NCBI GenBank assembly: GCA_024277555.1
Contig: JAJRUY010000007.1
Span: 1 to 6,462, forward strand
Length of the DNA stretch: 6,462 nt
DNA from: Gammaproteobacteria bacterium
Lineage (GTDB): Bacteria; Pseudomonadota; Gammaproteobacteria; Chromatiales; Chromatiaceae
Reading direction: 5' to 3'
The position numbers and the translations under genes are program-made. Position 1 is the stretch's first letter. Each line of letters begins with the position of its first letter. Below, piece by piece: positions 1 through 6,163 of this stretch. A model generated the notes under the pieces. The model ran no database searches. It was not told the DNA's origin and saw only the letters and a list, made by a program, of their open reading frames with translations.

Positions 1-1128
1 CGGCTTTCCGGTTTCCGGATTCCTCCAGCGCGCCTGCATGCGCCGCGCCTGAAAATCCAGGAAGTTGGAACAGGAAGATATTTCCCGGTACTTGCCCTGC
101 CCCGGCAGCCACACTTCCAGGTCATAGGTTTTGGTGGCGCTAAATCCCAGATCCCCCGTGCAGAGGGTGACAACCCGGTACGCCAGCCCCAGCTTTTGCA
201 GGATGGTTTCAGCATGTGCGGTTAGTTCTTCCAGCGCCTTGACGGAATCTTCCGGACGCACCGCCTGCACCAGCTCTACCTTGTCGAACTGGTGCTGGCG
301 GATCATGCCCCGGGTATCCTTGCCATAGGCGCCTGCCTCGGAGCGAAAACAGGGTGTATGCGCCGCAACCTTGAACGGCAGCGCATCGGCATCGAGAATT
401 TGATCCCGCAACAGATTGGTCAGGGGCACTTCGGCGGTGGGAATCAGGTAATAATCCTGCTCTCCCTCCAGTTTGAAAGCATCCTCGGCAAATTTGGGCA
501 GTTGCCCGGTACCGGTCATGCTCTCGGCATTCACCATATAAGGCACATAGGTTTCCCGGTAACCATGTTCCAGAGTGTGCTGATCAAGCATGAACTGGGT
601 CAGGGCGCGATGCAGGCGCGCCATTTGGCCATGCATGACGGTGAAGCGTGAACCGGTGATTTTGGCAGCAGAGGCAAAATCCAGACCGCCCAGAGACTCC
701 CCCAGATCCACATGGTCTTGTGGCTTAAAATCAAACAGGGGTATTTCACCCCAGGTTCTTTCTTCCCGGTTGTCCTCTTCATCTTTGCCGTCAGGCACCG
801 AAGCATCCGGCAAGTTGGGCAACCCCAGAAGGATATCGCGCAACTGCTGCTGCAATTGCTTCAACTCATTCTCCGCTTCCTTGAGAGCATCACCCAGGTT
901 GGCGACCTCCTCCAGCAGAGGCTGGATATCTTCGCCTGCCGCCTTGGCCTTGCCAATCGTCTTTGAGCGGGTATTACGTTCGTTCTGCAGTTCCTGGGTG
1001 CGGGTTTGCAATGCCTTGCGCCGGGCTTCCAGTTTCCCGATGGCAGCGGTATCCAAGTTCAGGCCGCGGCGTTTCAGGGCGGCGGCTACATCTGGCAGGT
1101 TGGTGCGTAACAGTTTTGGATCCAGCAT
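1..1128 (-). CDS. serS: Seryl-tRNA synthetase, C-terminus cut by window edge
   Basis: Class II aminoacyl-tRNA synthetase that charges tRNA-Ser (and tRNA-Sec) with serine in the cytoplasm, using ATP. The reading frame is open for 376 codons and runs off the left edge. Family members are about 425-430 aa, so roughly 50 residues, including motif 3, lie outside. The protein begins MLDPKLLRTNLPDVAA, as SerRS proteins do. Residues about 28-100 form the charged, Leu/Gln-rich antiparallel coiled-coil arm that contacts the long variable arm of the tRNA. The catalytic core shows the serine-binding TAEVPLTN (231-238), motif 2 TPCFRSEAG (258-266) with Arg262 and Glu264, and the active-site stretch REISSCSNF (348-356) followed by LDFQARRMQAR. 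The ATG start lies 1 nt after the DUF190 stop codon, with a weak GAG ribosome binding site 8 nt upstream, so translation is probably coupled. This is the last visible gene of the operon. Confidence 0.98.
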   Translation of the reverse strand, partial: MLDPKLLRTNLPDVAAALKRRGLNLDTAAIGKLEARRKALQTRTQELQNERNTRSKTIGKAKAAGEDIQPLLEEVANLGDALKEAENELKQLQQQLRDILLGLPNLPDASVPDGKDEEDNREERTWGEIPLFDFKPQDHVDLGESLGGLDFASAAKITGSRFTVMHGQMARLHRALTQFMLDQHTLEHGYRETYVPYMVNAESMTGTGQLPKFAEDAFKLEGEQDYYLIPTAEVPLTNLLRDQILDADALPFKVAAHTPCFRSEAGAYGKDTRGMIRQHQFDKVELVQAVRPEDSVKALEELTAHAETILQKLGLAYRVVTLCTGDLGFSATKTYDLEVWLPGQGKYREISSCSNFLDFQARRMQARWRNPETGKP

Positions 1129-1129
1129 C

Positions 1130-1438
1130 TTATTCGCTCAGATTGGTGCGGGCCGGCCAGTAAAGCAGATGCCCGGGTTCTAGTTTGGTTTTCAGGTGCT
1201 CGATTACGGACTCTACCTTTTCGGGTCGGTCGAAAAATTCGATCACCACCGGCATATCCAGGGACAGATCCAGCAAGGAAGCGGTGTGCATCTTACCGGA
1301 ACGGCCAAAGCCTGCAACCCCGCGGAAAGCGGTCACTCCCGCCACATGCTCGACATTGTGCAGATAATTCAGGGTCTGTTTGAGCTTGTGCTCCCCTTCG
1401 GTGCAATAGATGCGCACCATGATTACTTCATCGGTCAT
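1130..1438 (-). CDS. DUF190 family PII-like protein paired with CrcB
   Basis: Small soluble protein of the DUF190 family (Pfam PF02641), which structurally resembles PII/ferredoxin-like trimeric signalling proteins; its biochemical role is not established. I place the start at the internal ATG (MTDEVIMVRIYCTEGEH, 102 aa). It overlaps the crcB stop as ATGA and is preceded by GGGGAG at a 6-nt spacing. A longer reading from 1483 would need 49 nt of overlap with crcB and has no family-like N-terminus. Family hallmarks are present: RIYCTEGEH (9-17), GVTAFRGVAGFG (34-45), HTASLLDLSLDMPVVIEFFD (51-70), and a final helix plus LEPGHLLYWPA (86-96). No signal peptide or membrane segment is visible. DUF190 genes often sit beside crcB, so a role with the fluoride channel, such as sensing or gating, is a reasonable inference but unproven. 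Confidence 0.93.
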   Translation of the reverse strand: MTDEVIMVRIYCTEGEHKLKQTLNYLHNVEHVAGVTAFRGVAGFGRSGKMHTASLLDLSLDMPVVIEFFDRPEKVESVIEHLKTKLEPGHLLYWPARTNLSE

Positions 1439-1806
1439 AACTGTCTCCCCAGAATAACGCCCAGCCAAGTGGCGGCCACACACAGAATTACGCTGCCCCC
1501 GGCATTGAGCAGCGCCTTGCCGGTCTGGGCATCCTCAAGCAGGTTGAGGGTTTCGATGGAAAAGGCGGAAAAGGTGGTAAAGGCACCAAGAAAGCCGATG
1601 AGTAGAAAGGCGCGCATTTCCGGGCTGCTACTCAGACGCTCCAGCAGCAGAATGTAGAGTATCCCCATGAGAAAGGAGCCAAGTACATTGACTGCAAGTG
1701 TCCCCCAGGGGAATCCCCGCCCCAGCCACGCGTAGGTGGCGATGGATACCCAGTAGCGCATCAGGGCGCCGAGGGCGCCTCCTGCGGCAATGGCGAGTGC
1801 TTGCAT
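1435..1806 (-). CDS. crcB: Fluoride-specific channel CrcB (Fluc)
   Basis: Inner-membrane fluoride channel of the CrcB/Fluc family, which lets toxic cytoplasmic fluoride leave the cell. Fluc proteins work as antiparallel (dual-topology) dimers. The 123-aa length is typical. Four hydrophobic helices can be read at about residues 2-25, 35-55, 65-90 and 98-120. Family signatures are all present: GGALGALMRYW (9-19), GTLAVNVLGSFLMG (35-48) with the conserved Asn40, and GFLGAFTTFSAFSIE (71-85), whose Phe/Thr/Ser residues line the fluoride pores and the central sodium site. The ATG start at 1806 follows the rarA stop by 29 nt, with a modest GGA-type ribosome binding site. The gene overlaps the DUF190 gene by ATGA. 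One crcB copy of this length usually means a homodimer. I see no fluoride riboswitch, and the 29-nt gap could not hold one, so expression probably comes from the operon promoter. Confidence 0.97.
   Translation of the reverse strand: MQALAIAAGGALGALMRYWVSIATYAWLGRGFPWGTLAVNVLGSFLMGILYILLLERLSSSPEMRAFLLIGFLGAFTTFSAFSIETLNLLEDAQTGKALLNAGGSVILCVAATWLGVILGRQL
1445..1450 (-). promoter_or_regulatory. Ribosome binding site that fixes the DUF190 start
   Basis: GGGGAG on the minus strand lies 6 nt before the ATG at 1438. It sits inside the 3' end of crcB. It supports the shorter 102-aa DUF190 reading over the upstream alternative start. Confidence 0.7.
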
Positions 1807-1835
1807 TCTTTTTTCCGTTTAGCGCAACAACTGGC

Positions 1836-3170
1836 TTATTCTACACCGCTATCACGGGCCGCATCATCCAGTTCCCGCAAATGCGCCAGCTTTTCGGCGA
1901 TACGCATTTCCAGGCCCCGACCAACCGGCTCATAGTATCGAGCCTGTCGCAGTTGATCCGGGAGATACTGCTCACCAGCGGCATAGGCCTCAGGCTCATC
2001 ATGGGCGTACCGGTAAGCTCTGCCATAGCCCAGCTCTTTCATGAGTTTTGTCGGTGCATTGCGCAGGTGGATGGGCACTTCCAGAGAACCACTTTCCCGA
2101 GCATCATGTGTGGCTGCCTTGTAGGCCATGTACACGGCATTGCTCTTGGCGGCGCAGGACATGTACACCACTGCCTGGGCAATGGCCAGCTCGCCTTCAG
2201 GGCTGCCCAGTCGTTCCTGCACCTGCCAGGCATTCAGGGCCAGCTCCAGGGCGCGTGGATCGGCATTGCCGATATCTTCGGATGCCATGCGCACTACACG
2301 CCGCGCAATGTACAAGGGATCACAGCCGCCGTCGAGCATGCGGCACAACCAGTACAGCGCCCCATCAGGTGAAGAACCTCGTACGGATTTGTGCAGGGCG
2401 GAGATCTGGTCGTAGAAAACTTCCCCGCCCTTATCAAAACGCCGCGCCTGGCCGGTACAGACTTCTGTGACGATGGCATGGCTGATTCTCCCATCCTCTG
2501 CGAGGCTGGCGGCACTTTCCAGCAGATTCAGGGCTCGGCGGGCATCCCCGTCTGCAGCCTGGGCGATGCTCTGCAGATCTTCATCGGCAACCTGCAACTG
2601 TTCCTTGCCCAGTCCGCGTTCTTCCTCTTTCAGGGCAAATTTCAGCACTTCCAGCAATTCAGCCTGGGTGAGGGATTTGAGCACATATACCCTTGCCCTT
2701 GAAAGCAAGGCATTGTTCAGCTCAAAGGAAGGATTTTCTGTGGTTGCGCCCACAAACAAAAAGGTGCCGTTTTCCACATGGGGCAGAAAGGCATCCTGCT
2801 GGCTCTTGTTGAAGCGGTGTACTTCATCGATGAACAGCACTGTACCCTGCCCGCTTTGGGCTTTTGTCTGCTGCGCCTGCTCGACTGCCGCACGGATGTC
2901 CTTGACCCCTGCCAGCACCGCAGACAGCGTGTGGAAGGCATAACCGGAAGCATTGGCCAGCAGGCGCGCCAGGGTGGTTTTGCCCGTCCCCGGCGGACCC
3001 CAAAAGATCATCGAATGAAGCTGACTTTTCTCGATCGACAGCCGCAGGGGTTTGCCCGGCGCCAGTATATGGGATTGCCCGCGGTACTCGTTGAGGCTGC
3101 GCGGGCGAATGCGATCCGCCAGGGGATGCCCGGTCAGATCATCGACGGCAAACAAATCAGCTGTGGTCAT
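1836..3170 (-). CDS. rarA: Replication-associated recombination protein RarA (MgsA), AAA+ ATPase
   Basis: AAA+ ATPase related to clamp-loader subunits and to eukaryotic WRNIP1/Mgs1. It acts at stalled replication forks and single-stranded DNA ends and interacts with SSB. At 444 aa it is full length. The N-terminal motif HPLADRIRPRSLNEYRGQ (15-32) is typical. Walker A is GPPGTGKTT (58-66) and Walker B VLFIDEVHRF (111-120, Asp115/Glu116). Sensor 1 is GATTENPSFE (141-150), the arginine-finger region is LLSRARVY (155-162), and sensor 2 is GDARRALNLLE (208-218). The C-terminal tetramerisation domain carries SVRGSSPDGALYWLCRMLDG (262-281), ARRVVRMASEDIG (289-301) and VYMSCAAKSNAVYMAY (335-350), all RarA hallmarks. 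The ATG overlaps the lolA stop by 4 nt (ATGA) and has only a weak, close GGA ahead of it, which suggests translational coupling to lolA. No frameshift or missing key residue is seen. Confidence 0.98.
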   Translation of the reverse strand: MTTADLFAVDDLTGHPLADRIRPRSLNEYRGQSHILAPGKPLRLSIEKSQLHSMIFWGPPGTGKTTLARLLANASGYAFHTLSAVLAGVKDIRAAVEQAQQTKAQSGQGTVLFIDEVHRFNKSQQDAFLPHVENGTFLFVGATTENPSFELNNALLSRARVYVLKSLTQAELLEVLKFALKEEERGLGKEQLQVADEDLQSIAQAADGDARRALNLLESAASLAEDGRISHAIVTEVCTGQARRFDKGGEVFYDQISALHKSVRGSSPDGALYWLCRMLDGGCDPLYIARRVVRMASEDIGNADPRALELALNAWQVQERLGSPEGELAIAQAVVYMSCAAKSNAVYMAYKAATHDARESGSLEVPIHLRNAPTKLMKELGYGRAYRYAHDEPEAYAAGEQYLPDQLRQARYYEPVGRGLEMRIAEKLAHLRELDDAARDSGVE

Positions 3171-3793
3171 TGATCCAGGATATCGTATCCCGGCGGCGGA
3201 ACAAAAGTGAACAGACTGTCATCGAGAGGCAGGTTACGTTTCAGATCGAAGAATTCAAAACGCGATACCTGACCAAAACGGTCTGCCATTTCCATACGCA
3301 CAAGCCTGACACCTTCGAAAGCAAGCAGAACCTGCTCAAACTGGCTGTCTGGTTTTTTGGGGATGAGCTTCAACCATCCCAGCCCCATGTGCTGTCCCAG
3401 ATCCTTGACCTCGAAGTCCTGATCCAGATCCAATTTACCGACAAACAGGCTGGCCGGGGTTCCCTCCAGGGTGGATTTTTGTGAACGCTGGCTGACTTGT
3501 TGAATATCTTCTTCCACCAGCCAGACGGTTTTTCCGTCGGCGATGATGTAACGCGGATACTCTCCGCTGTACACCCAGCGGAAACGATCGGGGCGGGAAA
3601 GGTAGAACATACCCTGACTGCGGTTGATCTGATCGGTTTCGGTATTGATGAGTTCCTGGCTGAATCTGGCGGAGAGGGTATTCAGGCCATCCAGGAAGCC
3701 TTCCAGTTGCTGCCGGGCTCCAGCCGTCGCTACACTGCCGGAAACCAGCAATACCAACAATACCAACAATACCAGTGATTTTATCTTGTCCAA
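3167..3793 (-). CDS. lolA: Outer-membrane lipoprotein carrier protein LolA
   Basis: Periplasmic chaperone that takes lipoproteins from the LolCDE ABC transporter in the inner membrane and hands them to LolB at the outer membrane. The product has 208 aa. A Sec signal peptide is clear: MDKIK, a hydrophobic core of repeated Leu/Val (7-17), then a likely signal peptidase I site after Ala26 (AGA|RQQL) or after Ala24. The mature part matches the LolA beta-fold: LNTLSARFSQEL (38-49), RPDRFRW (67-73), YIIADGKTVWLVEED (82-96), EGTPASLFVG (110-119) and FTFVPPPGYDIL (195-206). The start is a TTG codon 3 nt after the ftsK stop. It is supported by a GGAGGA ribosome binding site 7 nt upstream. No ATG lies in a suitable in-frame position, and later starts would remove the signal peptide. 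The signal-peptide core is encoded by a 9-bp tandem repeat. Confidence 0.97.
   Translation of the reverse strand: MDKIKSLVLLVLLVLLVSGSVATAGARQQLEGFLDGLNTLSARFSQELINTETDQINRSQGMFYLSRPDRFRWVYSGEYPRYIIADGKTVWLVEEDIQQVSQRSQKSTLEGTPASLFVGKLDLDQDFEVKDLGQHMGLGWLKLIPKKPDSQFEQVLLAFEGVRLVRMEMADRFGQVSRFEFFDLKRNLPLDDSLFTFVPPPGYDILDQ
3744..3779 (-). repeat. 9-bp tandem repeat encoding the LolA signal-peptide core
   Basis: On the plus strand the unit ACCARCAAT occurs as ACCAGCAAT, two exact ACCAACAAT copies, and a fourth degenerate ACCAGTGAT. On the coding strand each 9-bp unit adds three residues, giving the Leu-Val-Leu periodicity of the hydrophobic segment. The length is a multiple of three, so slippage would lengthen or shorten the signal peptide without a frameshift. 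Confidence 0.85.
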
Positions 3794-3796
3794 CGG

Positions 3797-6076
3797 TCAA
3801 TCCTCCGGTGGCGGTGGCGCCAGCACTTCCCGGTTGCCCTTGCCGTCCTGGGTGCTGACCACGCCAATGCGCTCCATTTCCTCGATTAAACGGGCAGCAC
3901 GGTTGTAACCAATCTTGAGCCGCCGCTGCACCCCCGATATGGAGCCACGGCGGCTTTGAGTGACAATTTTCACTGCCTCGTCGAACAGGGGATCTGTATC
4001 TTCCGCGTCCACGCCAGCAGCCTCAGGAGATAGACCGGGGATCGCCTCTGTTGGTTCCTGGAGGATTTCTTCCAGGTAATTTGGTTGACCCGCCCGCTTG
4101 AGAAAGCTCACTACCCGATGCACTTCTTCATCGGAAACGAAGGCGCCATGGGTGCGCTGGGGGATACTGGTTCCCGGGGGCAGATACAGCATGTCGCCAT
4201 GCCCCAGCAGATGCTCCGCCCCCATTTGATCGAGAATGGTGCGTGAATCAATGCGCGAGGAGACCTGAAAGGCCACCCGGGTGGGAATATTCGCCTTGAT
4301 CAGCCCGGTAATGACATCTACCGAAGGGCGCTGGGTGGCCAGCAGCAGATGAATGCCCGCTGCCCTGGCCTTTTGCGCCAGACGGGCGATCAGCTCTTCC
4401 ACTTTCTTGCCCACCACCATCATCATGTCCGCCAGCTCATCTATGACCACGACGATATAGGGCATGTGGATCAGTGCGGGCGCAGTTTCCGGCTCGTTTT
4501 CCGTCAGGCCGGTGGGATCCGGCTTCCACAGAGGGTCGAGGATGCTTTCGCCGGCCTTTTCAGCATCCCTGATCTTCTTGTTATAGCCACCGATGCCGCG
4601 CACCCCCAGAGCCGCCATCAAGCGGTAGCGGCGCTCCATTTCACCCACGCACCAGCGCAGCGCATTGGCGGCCTCTTTCATGTCGGTGACCACGGGAGTA
4701 AGCAAATGCGGAATACCCTCGTACACCGACAGCTCCAGCATTTTTGGATCCACCATGATCAGCCGCACTTCATCAGCCTTGGCCTTGTACAGCAGACTGA
4801 GGATCATGGCATTGATGGCAACGGATTTGCCCGAGCCGGTGGTTCCGGCAATCAAGGCATGGGGCATTTTCGCCAAATCGGCCACCACCGGGCCACCGGA
4901 AATGTCCTTACCCAGCACCAGGGTCAAAGGCGACCTTGAGCTGTCATAGGCTTCTGAACAAAGCACCTCGCTCAGATAAACCATTTCCCGATGCTCGTTG
5001 GGGATCTCCAGCCCGATGGTGGACTTGCCGGGAATAACTTCCACTACCCGTACCGAAATCACCGACAGGGAGCGCGCCAGATCCTTGGACAGGTTGCTGA
5101 TCTTGCTGGCCTTGGTACCCGGAGCCAGTTGCAGTTCGAACAGGGTGACCACGGGGCCGGGATGTACCGCCACCACTTCCACGGCGATACGGAAATCTTC
5201 CAGCTTGCGCTCCACCAGCCGTGACAGCGCCTCCAGCGCTTCTTCCGAATAGCCATGCTCGGTGTGCTGCGGCTCATCCAGCAGAGAGAGCGCGGGCAGC
5301 TCGGAATTCGGCTCCGGCTCGATCAGGAGCATCTGTTTTTCTTTCTCTACGCGGATGCTGGGGGCAACCGCTGTTATTTCCGGCTCGATCCTCGGCGGCT
5401 TGCGCTCCCTGATGCGCTGTTGCTCCTTTCTCAATGCTTCGGAACGTTCCTGACGCATTTGTTTTGCCGTCTTGGTGGCGGGATCCTTTTTCCGGAAAAT
5501 CCTTAGCAGACGGCGGAATCCGTTCAGCACCAGCCCGCCGACCCCATCCATCACCGCCAGCCAGGAAATGCCGCTGAACAGGGTAAAGCCAATCAGGAAC
5601 AACGCCAGTAAAAACAGGCTACCTCCGGCGGAGCTGACCACATCCACCAGCACAGATTGCAGTGCCTGCCCAAGGATGCCTCCCGGACCTTCCTGCAGAT
5701 TTGTATCCATGCTGATATGCATGGTTGCCAGCCCACTGCCCGCCATCAAGGTAATGAAAAATCCCAGCCAGCGAAAAATCAGCAGCTGGTAGTCCACCTC
5801 CTTGCTTTCCTGGCGATCACGAAATAGCAGCCAGCCACTCCACAGAACGATGATGGGCACCAGATAAGCCAGGTAGCCAAACAGGGTCAGCAATACACTG
5901 GAGAACCAGGCTCCCGCCGGACCACCCATGTTTTCCGGAGTTTCCCTGGCTCCGACAAAAGACCAGCCGGGATCCTGGGGCGAAAAAGTCAGCAGGGAGA
6001 GGAAAAAATAGGCGCTGATGGCCAGCAGCAGCAGAAAAGCTCCCTCTTTCAATCTTTTACTCAGGGTTTGATGCAC
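3797..6076 (-). CDS. ftsK: DNA translocase FtsK
   Basis: Septum-anchored ATPase that pumps DNA, helps sort and decatenate chromosome ends, and activates XerCD recombination at dif during division. Its 759 aa fall in the short-linker class (E. coli FtsK is about 1330 aa). The N-terminus has four membrane segments, at about 12-32, 56-85, 98-118 and 150-172. A charged linker covers about 195-270 (KEQQRIRERKPPRIEPE). The motor domain has GTTGSGKSV (Walker A, 411-419, Lys417), VDPKMLELSVYEGIPHLLTP (442-461), VVVIDELADMM (Walker B, 542-552, Asp546/Glu547) and LLLATQRPSVDVITGLIKAN (577-596). The C-terminal winged-helix gamma domain (about 695-755) has RRGSISGVQRRLKIGYNRAA, which reads KOPS sequences and contacts XerD. 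The start is GTG (MHQTLSKRLKEGAF). An in-frame TAG lies three codons upstream, so it cannot extend, and no good ribosome binding site precedes it. A TTG at residue 9 is a weaker alternative. Confidence 0.98.
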   Translation of the reverse strand: MHQTLSKRLKEGAFLLLLAISAYFFLSLLTFSPQDPGWSFVGARETPENMGGPAGAWFSSVLLTLFGYLAYLVPIIVLWSGWLLFRDRQESKEVDYQLLIFRWLGFFITLMAGSGLATMHISMDTNLQEGPGGILGQALQSVLVDVVSSAGGSLFLLALFLIGFTLFSGISWLAVMDGVGGLVLNGFRRLLRIFRKKDPATKTAKQMRQERSEALRKEQQRIRERKPPRIEPEITAVAPSIRVEKEKQMLLIEPEPNSELPALSLLDEPQHTEHGYSEEALEALSRLVERKLEDFRIAVEVVAVHPGPVVTLFELQLAPGTKASKISNLSKDLARSLSVISVRVVEVIPGKSTIGLEIPNEHREMVYLSEVLCSEAYDSSRSPLTLVLGKDISGGPVVADLAKMPHALIAGTTGSGKSVAINAMILSLLYKAKADEVRLIMVDPKMLELSVYEGIPHLLTPVVTDMKEAANALRWCVGEMERRYRLMAALGVRGIGGYNKKIRDAEKAGESILDPLWKPDPTGLTENEPETAPALIHMPYIVVVIDELADMMMVVGKKVEELIARLAQKARAAGIHLLLATQRPSVDVITGLIKANIPTRVAFQVSSRIDSRTILDQMGAEHLLGHGDMLYLPPGTSIPQRTHGAFVSDEEVHRVVSFLKRAGQPNYLEEILQEPTEAIPGLSPEAAGVDAEDTDPLFDEAVKIVTQSRRGSISGVQRRLKIGYNRAARLIEEMERIGVVSTQDGKGNREVLAPPPPED
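3801..3806 (-). promoter_or_regulatory. Ribosome binding site that decides the lolA TTG start
   Basis: GGAGGA on the minus strand overlaps the last ftsK codons (Glu-Asp, just before the TGA stop) and sits 7 nt before the TTG at 3793. Spacing and strength support TTG as the true lolA start, and its position suggests ribosome hand-over from ftsK to lolA. Confidence 0.75.
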
Positions 6077-6163
6077 GGCAGTCTATATAAAATCAATATG
6101 TTATAGAAAAGATCTAGAGTATTTTAACAGATATCGTCATGTTTGGCAGAATCCCGGCTGCAA
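6077..6163. other. AT-rich intergenic region upstream of ftsK
   Basis: This 87-nt gap between the oleate hydratase remnant and ftsK is clearly richer in A+T than its surroundings. It holds the candidate ftsK promoter and an inverted repeat TCTATA/TATAGA (6082-6087 and 6102-6107, 14-nt spacer) between the predicted transcription start and the GTG. I see no strong rho-independent terminator for the upstream remnant. Confidence 0.6.
6121..6149 (-). promoter_or_regulatory. Candidate sigma-70 promoter for the ftsK operon
   Basis: On the minus strand, CTGCCA (6144-6149, 4 of 6 to the -35 consensus) is followed after 17 nt by TAAAAT (6121-6126, 5 of 6 to the -10 consensus). Transcription would start near 6114, leaving an AT-rich leader of about 38 nt before the ftsK GTG. 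A second -10-like TATAAC lies slightly downstream without a good -35. This was assigned by eye and the region is AT-rich, so chance matches are possible. Confidence 0.4.

Noticed and set aside
740..800. Acidic segment DGKDEEDNREER in SerS as an unusual insertion
   Set aside because: E. coli SerRS has a similar acidic stretch (GKDENDN) at the same place, so this is normal for the family.
590..1183. Long plus-strand open frame (197 codons) opposite serS
   Set aside because: It lies antisense to a clearly conserved serS frame and its product is Ser/Arg-rich with no recognisable family; it is a shadow of codon bias.
1439..1483. Longer N-terminus for the DUF190 protein starting at 1483
   Set aside because: The extra 15 residues (MCGRHLAGRYSGETV) are unlike family N-termini and overlap crcB. 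The ATGA overlap and GGGGAG site favour the start at 1438.
1807..1835. Possible fluoride (crcB) riboswitch ahead of crcB
   Set aside because: Only 29 nt separate rarA and crcB, too short for the roughly 50-60-nt aptamer, and no riboswitch-like pseudoknot is apparent.
1698..2372. Plus-strand open frame of 224 codons opposite crcB and rarA
   Set aside because: It spans two conserved minus-strand genes and has no recognisable domain or ribosome binding site of note.
4349..4939. Plus-strand open frame of 196 codons, His-rich, opposite ftsK
   Set aside because: It is antisense to the FtsK motor domain; its composition follows from the complementary codons.
6113..6132. SOS (LexA) box upstream of ftsK, as known in E. 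coli
   Set aside because: A CTGT half-site is present on the minus strand, but the expected ACAG at the right spacing is not.
6146..6161. GCAG...CTGC hairpin as a terminator between the oleate hydratase remnant and ftsK
   Set aside because: The stem is only 4 bp and no U-tract follows; it also overlaps the candidate -35 element.
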